A stretch of DNA of 64,000 nt from Chlorops oryzae (taxonomy: Eukaryota > Arthropoda > Insecta > Diptera > Chloropidae), in contig CM035806.1 in the NCBI GenBank assembly GCA_020466095.1, positions 32,882,571 to 32,946,570 of the forward strand. Direction: 5' to 3'. Both the position numbers and the translations under genes were made by a program. How positions within the stretch are numbered: the stretch's first letter is position 1; every line of letters starts with the position of its first letter. This document shows positions 35,688-46,890 of the stretch, piece by piece. Under the pieces are notes generated by a model. The model had not been told where the DNA came from and ran no database searches. It saw nothing but the letters and a program-made list of their open reading frames with translations.

Positions 35688-36760
35688 CCCAAGTAGCAAA
35701 ATAGGTCGAAAATTGGTAAATTCTTACCTATATTAGGTCAGAATATTTACTTGACCTAACCTAAATAGGTCGAAATTACGTCGATTCGACGTCGAGTCGA
35801 TGTAAGTGGGGAATAGATTGGAAGTCGATTGGCGGTAATAATAGGTCATAATAGGGCATTTCGACTTCAAAGTCAGGGCGAAAAGAAGTACGTTTACCTA
35901 ATATTAGTCGAAAAGAAGTCGCAATGACCAATTTTCGACCTAATTGGACTTATGAGTAAAACGAAAGAGAACGTAAAAGGAAACGAAAAAAGTGAGAGAG
36001 AGAGTAACAGAGAAAGATATAAATACATAATATCTTACTCAGTCATTCGTATTACTCGAAAGCAGAAATGAACGAGAGATTTTCTTCTTCGTGTGTCTTA
36101 AGAAATAATAAATAAAATATGGACTTCATTAAAAATTATTTTGCGCTTAATAAGTCCCAAAAACATATGCCCGCTGAGATTTTTCGTGAAAGTGTTCCTT
36201 CTACTTCTTCATTTTTAAGGGGCTTTCTCATTGATGGAAATTAAATAAATATTGCTTGAAAAAAATTGTTTTTCTTAAAGAAAAAACATATGCAGAAGAA
36301 TAATTCTCAATTTGCCATTCGAAAAACATGGCGGAGCTCGACCTATTTTGACCTATTTCGACTTTAAAGTCAAACCGACTATGAAGTCCAAAAATCAAGT
36401 CCGCTCGACTTTGAAGTCGAAGCATGCAACAAAATAAGTCAACTTTTTACCCTATTTCGCCCTATAAGTCAAACGGACTTTAAAGTCGAATTTTAGTCAA
36501 AAAATTGGTCTGTTTGCCTTGAAAAATTACCTAATTTGGAATTCAAAGTTAAGTCAATTTTAAGTCACTCAATAGGGAATTTTTTACCTATTTTCGACCA
36601 AAAATCGACTTGGAAGTCGAAGCGACTTTGAAGTCATGAAATAGGTAGAATAGAGGTAATTTGGACCTTCGAAACGGACTTTTAAGTTAGGTCATATTTA
36701 AGGCCGGAAAATAGGTCAGAAATAGGGTATTTTCAACCAAAATAGGTCGATTCGACTTGG
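35688..36760. mobile_element. Unclassified element full of GTCGA motifs, nested in the HINE
   Basis: It replaces about 27 bp of expected HINE sequence. The putative ends are CCCAAGTAGC and GACTTGG, a weak inverted pair. Both flanks (about 35690-35935 and 36330-36760) are packed with TAGGTCGAAA-type motifs and perfect GACTTNNAAGTC palindromes (35863, 36360, 36407, 36476, 36607, 36624). The middle (about 35940-36290) is free of them. That layout, dense short motifs at both ends of a plain core, resembles the subterminal transposase-binding repeats of some cut-and-paste transposons. Superfamily unknown. Confidence 0.6.
36119..36244 (+). other. 41-codon open frame in the motif-free core
   Basis: The ATG follows an AATAAATAAA stretch. 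The peptide begins MDFIKNYFALNKSQKHMPAE and ends in LIDGN. It lies in the only part of the host element without GTCGA motifs. It is too short to classify and could be the remnant of an N-terminal transposase exon or chance. Confidence 0.2.
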
Positions 36761-37024
36761 TGCTGGTCGAAAAATCTGACTTTTTCCAAATATTTCAATG
36801 AAACTTAGAATTTGCGCGTATATTTAAGCCTCCGATTAGAATTCCGAAAAATTGGAAAAGTGGGCGTGGCAAAGGGGCGGTTTGCATAAAGAAATTAAAA
36901 AAATGCCGTATATGGGGCCCCTATGGCCTTAAACCACTCCTGATATTAAAAATTATTTGAAGATGTGTGTCTGTGTCGGGTATTCTATTGTCAGGCTTGC
37001 CTGACTATAACACCCTTACTTGTT

Positions 37025-37170
37025 ATTCTGGTGATTGCCAGGGAAAATTAAAAAAATATGGAATTTTCAAAGAAAATTTAAAAAAATCTTAAATCGCCGA
37101 TATCTCCTAAACTAGAAGCGCTAGAGCAAAAATAAGCGAATCTGAATCGAAATGATCACCGGAGAAAATA
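37025..37170. repeat. Tandem repeat, end of unit 2 and unit 3
   Basis: The end of unit 2 (TTCTGGTGATTGCCAGGG) is followed by unit 3, ATATGGAATTTTCAAAGA at 37056. Unit 3 keeps CTCCTAAACTAGAAGCGCTA and stops near 37170. Confidence 0.75.
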
Positions 37171-38559
37171 TACCAAACATGGAAATCTTGTAAGTAGCTC
37201 TAGTTGTAGCGTTGAGTTGTAGAGTTGAAGTGATGAAAGTTCTAAAATTAAAATTAAGACTGGAGCTCCGAGAAAATTGGATAAAATATTATATATACTA
37301 CCAATACCAGCCTTATCCAAAATTTTTTACGAAATTAAAAATGAGTTATGTTTTTTTTTCTGGGAAGTTAGTTGTGTGCCCCACAGGTCTGACACTTTTT
37401 ATTTTCATTGTCTTTAAAGCACAATTTTTCCCATTTATAGGCCATTTTTTTCCGAAACCCATTTACGGCTAGGTATTGAAAATTTCACATGTTTACAGTT
37501 CAGATTGAATTAGTCTGCCTAAGACTGATGCCTGGATCTGCTCCCGAATTAAAATATACATATGTATATAAGTATGCATAGCATAGCATAGCAATGTTTG
37601 CAACGTTCGTCATGAATGATTGAAGCTTGAAGCGCCGAGCGTTTTAGACAAATTTCATTCATAGTTATGTTACTTAAAAACTCTTTAATTCAATTTGAAA
37701 ATACTTTGACATCTTATAAATAGAAAATTGGCATTCACTGTTAGAGAAATTTGAAGCTGTGGCTTCTGTAATACATTCACTTGAGCCCTTGAGGCGTACG
37801 CCGTGGGGAAGTGTTAGTCAGTGAGGCTGTTGCTACCGCTGTTGCAGTCGCCGTCGCCGTCGCTGTCGCTGTCATGGTCTCGGTCTCAATGCACAGCAGC
37901 ATAAGTTGTGGACGCTGAACAGCGGTGGAAAAGTTTTTCGTTGATAAAACTTTATCCTGGTACCGCTAACGTAAATATGCGTTGAAAAGTTAGCGATCGT
38001 GTTGGGACCAACAAAAGAAAAGCCGCTACTACTATTTCGGAAGCGTGGCACAACGTTCTCCTTAGCTCAGCCGATGCAAGTTGAAAGTGTAGTTGCAGCA
38101 AATTCGTCGATTATTCGGAAAATCGTTCAAACCTCACACTAAACCACGCAGCCACACACACACACTCACACTCGTGCATACGTACACAGCGGATTTCAAT
38201 TTTCAGGATAATTGCTTTGTGGAAGGGTTGTCGAAAACGAAACAATATCAAAAGCTTTAGAAAATATTGCTTTCGTTGTTACAATTACAGTTTTCGCTAT
38301 CCGTATAAATGCCATAAACGATGACAGAAGAATTTATTAACACTAGATAAGGCCGAGGAAACTGGATATTTTACGATAAAATCAAAAATATAAAAAAAAT
38401 TATTAGTAAAGCTTCCAATTCGCTCATTTCGGCGTTAGTCCATCGCAAACTACGATTTTCTAGTGCAAGGCAGACAAAACACTGCTTTGAATTTACATTT
38501 CCTTCTTGGAAAGCCCAAGAAGCCCAAAATATAGCGAGTTCATTTTTTGGTATCTTATA
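37171..38559. other. Unassigned non-coding stretch
   Basis: A GTCGCC/GTCGCT hexamer tract at about 37846-37872 and a CACACACACTCACAC patch near 38153-38172. No gene is supportable. Confidence 0.5.
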
Positions 38560-39015
38560 AATGAACCCACTATTAAAGGTTTAGGTTTAGAGGCTGCGCT
38601 ACGCAGACTTTTCCAAAATCCCTGATTTTCTGAGATATTTTTGAGTTTTTATTGAAGACCGATTATGGACCAACAGGGCAATTGTTTTCAAGATTTTGGC
38701 TCTCTTTTCAGAAGAAAAATATCCAAGCTGTATTTTTGTGTATATAAATTAAAAATTTTACCAATTTGAGCAATAATCCAGGCGTCACTAGTAAATCTTC
38801 TTTCGTTAAAACTTTGCAAGTCTCGAGAAGGTGGCTTCATAACTTTTAAACTTGATAGGAAAATGGGGAAAAGTGAAGATGCAGTTTGGAAAATCGTACA
38901 GTTCATACTAATTTGCTATAAGAAATTAGCAAATTACTCTTACAGTTCGTGAGTCAGGTCTCATTATGTTCTCAAAAGCATTATCACAAAAAATATGTTG
39001 CATACTTTAAGGCTT
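38560..39015. repeat. Decayed arm related to the foldback family
   Basis: It contains AGGTTTAGAGGCTGCGC, TTTTCTGAGATATTTTTGAG, AGAAGAAAAATATCCAAG and AGGCGTCACTAG. The same series is seen in inverted orientation at about 42730-43060. It ends with TTGCATACTTTAAGGCT, the motif found at the spacer of the intact foldback (28283) and again at 43184. I read it as a diverged, partial member of the same group. Confidence 0.5.
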
Positions 39016-41111
39016 TAGTATTATTATTATTTTACTACTAACATGATTACCAAAGTAATGTAGGTAATTTGTTATCATTGGCAGAAGATTGGGTACATAT
39101 TATTTTAATCACCATTTTACGGAAAAATTGTCCTGAAAAACATCGCCCTATATGTTGCGAATAAAAGAAACATTTTACTTCCCCATTATATAGGGGGGCG
39201 AAAAATTTGTTATCCTGAAATATATTTTGAAATACTATTGGGTACTACGCAATATGACTTAGGTATGTGTCTGTAATTGAAATAGGGAGCATTACAAGGG
39301 AAGAGTTTCCTCCAGGTCAGACGTTTTCCTAAGCACTTTAAGTACTAGAAATAGGCCTAAGAAGTTCTATTCTAATCTGAGTTGTTATCTTAAGGGATGT
39401 ACGCCCTTTCTACTTCGACTTCGCTTTGAGAATTTCGGAATTTAGGTGTGTCCGCGACTTTCGTGAGACAATGCTTTGTTTCAGAGAAAAAATTTCACAC
39501 GCTCCCGAAATTTTTGACAACGAGCCTATATATGTATGTAACTATGTTAAAATGGTATTTTTAAATGTTGAAAATTCGGGTAAGAATGAACCAATTTTGT
39601 TGGTTTTTTTTTTTTTTTTTTTTTTTTTTTGGATTTCCTTTAATCCTGAAATTGAATTTCTTCAATGCTTTAGCTTTCTTCAAACTTTCGCCTTTAAAGT
39701 TATTGCAAGAAGTAACAGGAACTTTCGCAGGCGCCATTGTTCAGCTAGAGCAATGTTTAAGTCAGAACGAATGAAGGAATGAATGAATAGTAATTTTATG
39801 AGCAGGTGGCTGTATGATTTCTTGAATTTTCGTTTCTTACTTTTTAAGGGTAAGCGTCGAGCTTCAATGTAACGATAGATTAAAACGACAGAGTTTCATT
39901 GAATGTGAATACAGCAGGGTCGGGGGCCATGAGAAAGCGAATGCGAATGCGAATGGCAAATAAAATGATTTCATAAGTTTCGTGAAAATATATTGCGCCG
40001 AAATCGCATATCAATGGCATCATCTTGGTGCACAATGTTGCTGCCGCGTCCGCTGTTGCTGTTCTTCTTGCTGGCAGAGGTGGCGATGCCAATACGGTAA
40101 AGACGTTGTTTGTTCTGTCGTTGCCAATGGCAAATTGCGATTACAATTGAAAAAGGGAGTAACACAGAGTTTGCAATTTTGGAACCTTTCCAATAATTTC
40201 ATTTCTCGAGCTCACCTCAAACTCAACTCAATACAGCTCAATTCAGTTCGCAGCTCAATTCAACTGAACTGAATTTGAACAAGCAACAAGGGAAATGATT
40301 CGGGGTGGAGGCGCCTCCGCACTCGAGCGATGAAAACAATATCAAGATTTTCAATTCCTTCTCAAATGGCCAATGTCAGTTGAATTTTTTTATATTTTTT
40401 ATTTTTTTATTTATTTATTTACATTTTTTTTTTTTTTTTTTTTTGACATCATTTCTTCAGAGGACTTTTGATTTTGGTCCGTGCAATCATCGATGAATTT
40501 TCGCTTTAACAATATCCTTTTCAGCTTTTTACCTTTTTAACTTTTTACCGTTTTACCTTTTGTAGCTTTTGTAGTTTTCGTGTTCTTCGCTTTTGTGTTA
40601 CTCCTGCTGCTGCTGCTGCTGCTGTTGTCCTGTATTGCGTCCGTTTCTGCTTATTGTAAATTATTTACTTGCAATTGTTAGTTTGCACAATCTTGATTAG
40701 TGTCAGGAACAGTAATGGCAGTAACAGTGGCAACAGAGAGTTGCACAGCAATAGGAACAATCGCGACCGCGCCAGTATCGCAGCAGCGAGCCATCGAGCC
40801 ATCGGGCGAGGAAATGTAACATTTTCCACTTTGCAATGTTTGTCTGCTTTCGGAAATAAGTTAACATTATCGAAAAGGAAAGGAACTCAATTCACGAGAA
40901 GTTTTCATTTCATGTTTTCTCATATTTTTCCCCCCATATTTTCTAGATTGTTTTATTCTTCTTTTTTGTCGTCCTTTGGAGTGTGTCTGTTCCGGTTTTG
41001 TCTGCTGTTCATTTGTCCTGCAATAATTTGTCGGTTTCGCTTAGAATCAATTCATTGAATCGTCTAAGCTTCAGTCTCGATTTAAGTATTGATAAGGTTC
41101 TCGCAAATTAT
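39016..41111. other. Unassigned stretch with microsatellites
   Basis: A poly-T run of about 28 bp (39602-39630), GCGAATGCGAATGC (39937-39955), a second poly-T (40427-40444), and CTG triplets (40605-40624). The 129-codon frame at 40669-41058 is unrecognised. Confidence 0.5.
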
Positions 41112-41228
41112 TCTCTCTCTTCCTCTCTATACCTCTCTATCTCTCTCTCACTCTCACTCTCACTCTCTGTCACTCTCACACTCTCTCACTCTCTCTCTTT
41201 CTCTCTGTAAGTTTGTCTCTCTCTATCT
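41112..41228. repeat. CT/CTCACT microsatellite
   Basis: CT-rich tract with CACTCT and TCTGTC interruptions. Confidence 0.9.
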
Positions 41229-42728
41229 TGCTTTGTGCTCTCTGTGTGCTCCGTTTTGATCATTTGATATTTTATGAGAATTTCAGTTGCTTAACAACGC
41301 CAATCGTCATCGGTCGGGGGGCCTTCATAATCTTCGTTGCACAGTGGATACGTACACCTTACCTGTTTCGGCATTCACTCGCGTTACTTGAACATCACCG
41401 TTAAATTGAGCAAATAACATTTATGGTGATAATTCGAGTGTGAAATTAGTCAAAGCAATGCGACATGAGCGCACTGAGAGCGAGACTCAGCGAGTGGGTG
41501 GTTGATTGGTTTAGTCTGTAAGTGGGTGTGTGTGTGTGTGTGGGCTTGGAAGTCCGGAGAGCTTGTCAAAAGAAGATTTAAGTTTTGACTAGACTCTGAT
41601 TCGGAACTCAGACAAAGCTTAAATGCTGAAGCCGTAACGGGAGCCATAACGGGAGCCCTAGCCGTAGCCCTCAGCTGACTGCGTAAGTGTAAAGCCAATA
41701 AACACGCCAAGTGCAGTTGAGCTCTTAGCTGCTCTGTTCCTTTCTGTTCGGTTCGGTTCTGTTCTTTTCAATTCCATTCACAGTTCTTGTTTGGCACTAT
41801 AGTTCTGTATGTCTTTGGAAAGGGTTTTTTCTTACATTTTTTGTTTGTTTTTTGAACCAATGATTTTCCCCCATTTCGAAGAGGGCACTCGAATTGCGCT
41901 CGACAACGTTGACTGCGTTGCAATTCAGCGTAAAAATAAAAAACCCAATGAAGTGTAAAATTTCACGAATTTGCTGAGCATATGACGAAAGCGGTGATTG
42001 CTATGATTGCTCAAAGGAATGAAGCAATTTGCAGCCAGCATTTTAGCATTTCGTTCTTGTATTGGAATTGCAAATATTATCGAGAGGAGGAGAGAGAGAG
42101 AGAGAGAGAGAGAAAAAAGAAGGAACCAAAATAAAAAAAATCAATAAATAAAAAACAAAACTCCGGGCTTAAATCAGAAATACGAGAAGTTTGATTCAAT
42201 ATTGCGAGAAGTATGCGTGTACAAATTCGCCAACCTTAATTCACAACTTATTGAACTCAAGAGCAGTACACACAAAAGAAACCAAATCGAATTCAGTTAA
42301 CAAGGCGAAAGGGATGTAGAAAAGGTACGAAAAGGAAAAACAAAAAACAAAAGGAAAATGAAATAAATTGTAAATATATATAAATATTTGGGTGTGCGTG
42401 TATATGCTTAAACAACATACACATCGATGGCCAACAGTGTGATGTTTAAATTAAGCACCAAAAGGTGTGCTTATTAATATTTATAATTTTTTCCATAGAA
42501 AGAAATCCCCAACCCTACAATATTCGGAGATCTCCCCAAAGGAGTGCAAGAGGAATTCTTCTTAAGCACCCTGACGAAGTGCATTTCATAGTGCTCCGTA
42601 TAGGAGTGTTTTACGGTTCTTTGCGGAACTCTTCGAAGTAGTGCTTTCACCAAGGCCTCAAGAAACACCTTCTAGGAGCATTTAGGACGAGTAAACGAGT
42701 CATTTTTTGAAAGCTTATTACTGAAGGG
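41229..42728. other. Unassigned non-coding stretch
   Basis: A TG run (41526-41542), GTTCGGTTCGGTTCTG (41747-41763), a GA run (42087-42113) and A-rich patches near 42330-42360. No gene is supportable. Confidence 0.5.
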
Positions 42729-43720
42729 GAGTCCAAACAGAGTCTTAAGGATAGAATGAGGAAATATAATGGGAAACAGCTTTAGAACTACAAAAGTTTA
42801 ACAAATTTCATATAAAATTAGGAAATTATGAGAGCCCAAGTTGTTTCAAGAAAAGTGCAATTTAGGACGCCTAAATGGCCTTTAAAATCAGTATGTTTTG
42901 TAGTTTATGTACGTGGAAACCAATCTTGGATACTTTTCTTCCGATTAGGGCCTAAAAATATTGAAAAACATCGCTTATGAACCTGTCTGCACGAAAAACT
43001 CAGAAAAGCAGGACTTTTTGGGAAAATCCGCGCTGAGCTACCTCTAAACCTTTTACAAAAATCTGAAAAAGTTCTTTAAAATACTTTAACCCATAAGCTT
43101 TCAAAAAAAGCGCGTTCAAGAAAAAAAAAAATTTTTTTATACGTCACTTATTAATTACAAAGTGAAGCGTTATCAAAAAACCCGTTGCATACTTTATGGC
43201 TTAAACGAGATAATTTCTTTGCTTATTTGGCTTTTACTCCCTCATTAATAAAATTATAACTTTGTCATACATCCATGTATTTTGAGAATTAATGTTATAT
43301 ATTATTATATTATTTTGATTGGTCCGGATCCGGATAAGAAATTATCTATTTGCGATCAATTTTCAGATGCCAATGAAAATAAATAAATGTTTCATTTTAG
43401 ATTTAAGGGTCTAAAGAACCTTTGTTCTCGGCCGATCTTAAAACTATGTAGGAAACAGATTTGAGAGACTTTGTTTTCTTCCATTTGAGGGAAAGCTTTT
43501 CCAAGTCAGATAATGCCTGGTAGAGCTCTCCTTGAAAAAGCTGCAATACGACCTTAACAAAAAAAAAAATAATGAAAACTTTTATTTAAATGATATTTTA
43601 AAGAACGCTTCCAAACACATTTTTCAAAATACTGCTTTCGTGATTAAGAGGCCAAAGCTTAGAAGGAAAAATGTATTAAAATTTACTGAGAAATTTAGAA
43701 AAAAAAAACATTACTGCCCA
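42729..43720. repeat. Diverged foldback relative, partial
   Basis: From 43184 onward (TTGCATACTTTATGGCTTAA) it follows the right arm of the intact foldback in order: TTTGCTTATTTGGCTTT, CTCCCTCATTAATAAAATTA, TCTTAAAACTATGTAGGAAA, and AAGAGGCCAAAGCTTAGAAG near 43649. The left part (about 42730-43110) does not match the intact copy's left arm. It matches the inverted 38.6-39.0 kb segment instead. This suggests a composite or a second subfamily. Confidence 0.6.
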
Positions 43721-45863
43721 TTAAAATGATGGATCCATTTAGATAATTTTTTTATATTTTTATGTTTAATTATTCTCTATTTTCCAGTGGATAGAAATAA
43801 TCCTTTACGCCTTAGCTATTCGGTGGAGTATTAAAAACACGTTTAACCTCAAAAATAACTACTTACAATCGTCTTTAGTAACAACAAGAGCTCACCATCG
43901 TGTCATCATCACGATTATAATCATGCTATATATATATATTTTTTTTTTTTCATGATAATTCTTGAAATTTCGCACACATCAGCAAGCAAACGAGAACTCG
44001 TACGCATTCGTACATCAAGCACTCACAACAATGACTAAAGGGATTAACAACGGTCATCATTCCTCAGTTACGGCAGCAGTCAACAAAATCCTTTTGTCCA
44101 GTTCTTGGATACGCTGCGTCAAGTGGCAAGTGGCAAGCAGCGGGCGGCGGGCGGCAAGCAAGTACCCACCCACTCATAAACGCCCCTCACACACTGGACA
44201 AATGTATTATATCGCTCTACTCAGCTCGCAACTTAATCCTTTTCTGATTATATCACTGTTTGTTGGCTGACGCTTGCACCGTTGCCCGGCGTTAATGTAT
44301 AGTAAATGTGTAACTGTTTGTACCTCCGACCGCTCGCCGCGCCCAGCCCAGCCCAGCTCAGCCCCGATGCGCTGCGATGCGATCCGATCCGCTGCCATGA
44401 GATGCCATGAGATGCGTCAAAATCCGGCGTTTCATTTTACACTGCCACAAAGTTTTCACAATACCACATGTGGGCCATGATTCCATACAGACATTGAAGA
44501 GAAACTTCTCGTGCTCGACTATTTAGAATTTCCACTGAGCGCCCGCCGCACTCTGTATGCCACACACACTGTACGTCGGCGAGTCCATTCATCACGAGAA
44601 CGGAATTTCAGAAAACAACGGAAATTAAAATCCTTCTTATGCGATTAAAATTAAAACGATATTAAACGTTCCACAAGTCATTTGGCGACCTGGCTGCCCA
44701 CTTGCTTAAACGGAATGAGCAATTCTGAGATGAATTAAAACACTTTCCTGTCGAATTGCTCATTGTTATTGTTACTCTTGTAGCTGTTGCTATTTCCGTT
44801 GCTTTTGCTGTTGCTGTTGCTGTTGGCTGGCGTTTGAGCTTCCCCCTGACTACTCGAATCCAACACTTGTAAAATTCAACAATGTTGGCAAGCACAACAT
44901 AATGCGATCATTTTAAGGATTTTTCATCCGTATGAAGAGAACCTGCCGTTCGGCAGAGCTTTCAACAAATCGGCTTATTGTGCGTGAAATTGAATTGATA
45001 TTCTTAAGCTAATTGACCAAATGAAAATCAAATGCTTTGTAGAGGAGGAAATTGATTAAATGGAAAATATAATTGGGTTACTTTAAAATATCTGGAAGCA
45101 GATGATACACAGTGCTATCATAGTTCACAAAGGAATCGAACTGCATCATTTGTTTTTGCAGTTACAATTACGGTTTCATACAAAAATTTTTTTTAAGTAT
45201 GAGTTGAAGTTTGATATTCTTCTCTAACATCAAAGTATACTCTGAGATATGCTCTTTAATGTAAATCTTCGCCAAGAAATTCGTTTATAAAAGAGCATCA
45301 ATTGAACATAATTTTACCAAAATTATTAATAACGAAATCAAAAATCATAAGTTCATTGGTAAGTAATTTTAAATATTTCGATTTATCGCATAATTCAGTA
45401 AGTTTTCATATTTGAGAGGAAGCTACCATCCATGTTTTAATTTTTGCAGAAAAAAATTATTTTTAATAATTATTTTTTTCAATTCGATAGAGTTTTTATT
45501 ATCAATATAGTTCATAAATTTTAAAACTCAATTGTAATTGTTTGAGCTCCTTTTAAACTGAATTTTCGGAAATTAAGGTTCATGAATTTGCATTGCCTTA
45601 AGATAATCTTCCCAAAACACCTTATGATAAAATGCCGAATTGGAATGCTTATGATTTAAACTTCAATAAATCATAAATTTTTGGTAAGTATTTTATTAAT
45701 TTCAAGATCTTCGAGATTTTCAATTAGGCGGCTCCTCAGTAATTTTTCTAGAAAAAAGATATAATATGATTTATTTTTCTCAAGAAATAAAACTTATTTA
45801 GGTAAACGCTTTTATAATATCGCTTAAAATAAACAGCAATGAATACTTGTTTATCAGATTTCT
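43721..45863. other. Unassigned non-coding stretch
   Basis: Short GTGGCAAGTGGCAAGC repeat (44119-44140), CCCAGCCCAGCCCAGC (44341-44358), GATGCGATCC repeats (about 44375-44395), GTTGCTGTTGCTGTTGG (44807-44826). It becomes very AT-rich after 45000. No gene is supportable. Confidence 0.5.
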
Positions 45864-46440
45864 AAAACATTGTTATACTTTAAATGACATCAAATTCCAT
45901 GAACCATTCCAAAATGCATTGATTATAGAAATCCATCTATACGCTCAACTGAATTCACCAATTCGCTTTAATTTTTTCATTTAAAATGGCGTTAATTTTT
46001 TGTAAGAAAAAATTAAATGATAAATTTCAGTAAAATTAATCTTGTAAATTCTATAGAAAAACTTAAAGAAATACAGAAAAACTAATCGTTTACAGTGTTC
46101 GTTCAAACATTGTTATACTTAATCATGACATCAAATTCCTGATGGCCGCCATTCCAAAGATGCATTGTTGTAGAAATCCATCTATACGCTCAATGAATTC
46201 CAATTGGCTATTTTTATTGGATTTTTTTTTTAGATGAAAAACTCACTAAAATAATCTTATTTGGGCTTGAGCAAAAAGCGTATAAACTCAAAAATAATCG
46301 TTAAGTGTTGCGTTCAAAATTTAAAATCATGACATATCCTGATGGCCGCCATTTAAGGATCATTTTGGTGTAGTCCTTTAATTTCTCTAATTGCTTCTTA
46401 TGGATGATTTTTTTGATGAAAAATACAAAATAATCATTAT
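45864..46440. repeat. Degenerate tandem repeat, three copies
   Basis: AAACATTGTTATACTT begins at 45864 and again at 46105 (period about 241). Both copies continue with GACATCAAATTCC and AGAAATCCATCTATACGCTC. A third, shorter copy begins near 46307 (GTTCAAAATTTAAAATCATG, then CTGATGGCCGCCATT). The array abuts a truncated HINE. Confidence 0.7.
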
Positions 46441-46890
46441 TTGCGGGCGTGGCAGAAGGGCGTTTTTCGAAAATTGTCCCCTACACCCGAAATTCAAATG
46501 GGAATTGAACGAAAGTTGGCACTTATGCTTCCTTTGTAGCCATAAACATCCTTTCCAAAAATTTCTTTGATAGGTCCATTATTAAGGGTACCTCCAGTAC
46601 TAGGGTCTGTCACAAAAATCCCAAAACTGCCCCAAAATCGGATTTTTTTTTAGATATTCCACTGAAACTTAGAATGTGAGCGTATACTAAGGCCTCCGAT
46701 TAGAATTTAAAAAAATTGGAAAAGTGGGCGTGGCAAAAGGGCGGTTTTTATAAAGAAATTCAAAAAATGTCAGGATATGGGGCCCCTTATGGCCTTAAAC
46801 ATCTCTTGATATTAAAAATTATTGGAACATGTGCGTCTGTGTCGGGTATTCTATTGTCCGGCTCGCCTGACTAAAACACCCCCACTTGTT
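46441..46890 (+). mobile_element. HINE subfamily A copy 3, 5'-truncated
   Basis: It begins inside the element at GCGGGCGTGGCAGAAGGGCG. It keeps one GGGTACCTCCAGTACTAG, GTGGGCGTGGCAAAAGGGCG and GTGTCGGGTATT, a tail hairpin (CCGGCTCGCCTGA) and a CCCACTTGTT end. The head, INE-1 phrase and GTCT run are missing. Confidence 0.8.

Larger units (their letters stand above)
35085..37024 (+). mobile_element. HINE subfamily A copy 2, interrupted
   Basis: It starts TATACCCGACACACTCTGTG and has GATCAGCGTCACTAGGAG, CGATTTAGCCATGTCCGTC and a clean GTCT run (about 35216-35272). Two GGGTACCTCCAGTACTAG phrases lie in the core; the second is broken by a foreign 1.07-kb element (35688-36760). The 3' part has GTGTCTGTGTCGGGTATT, a tail hairpin TCAGGCTTGCCTGA, and ends CCTTACTTGTT. 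Without the insert it is about 865 bp, the same as other A copies. Confidence 0.85.
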
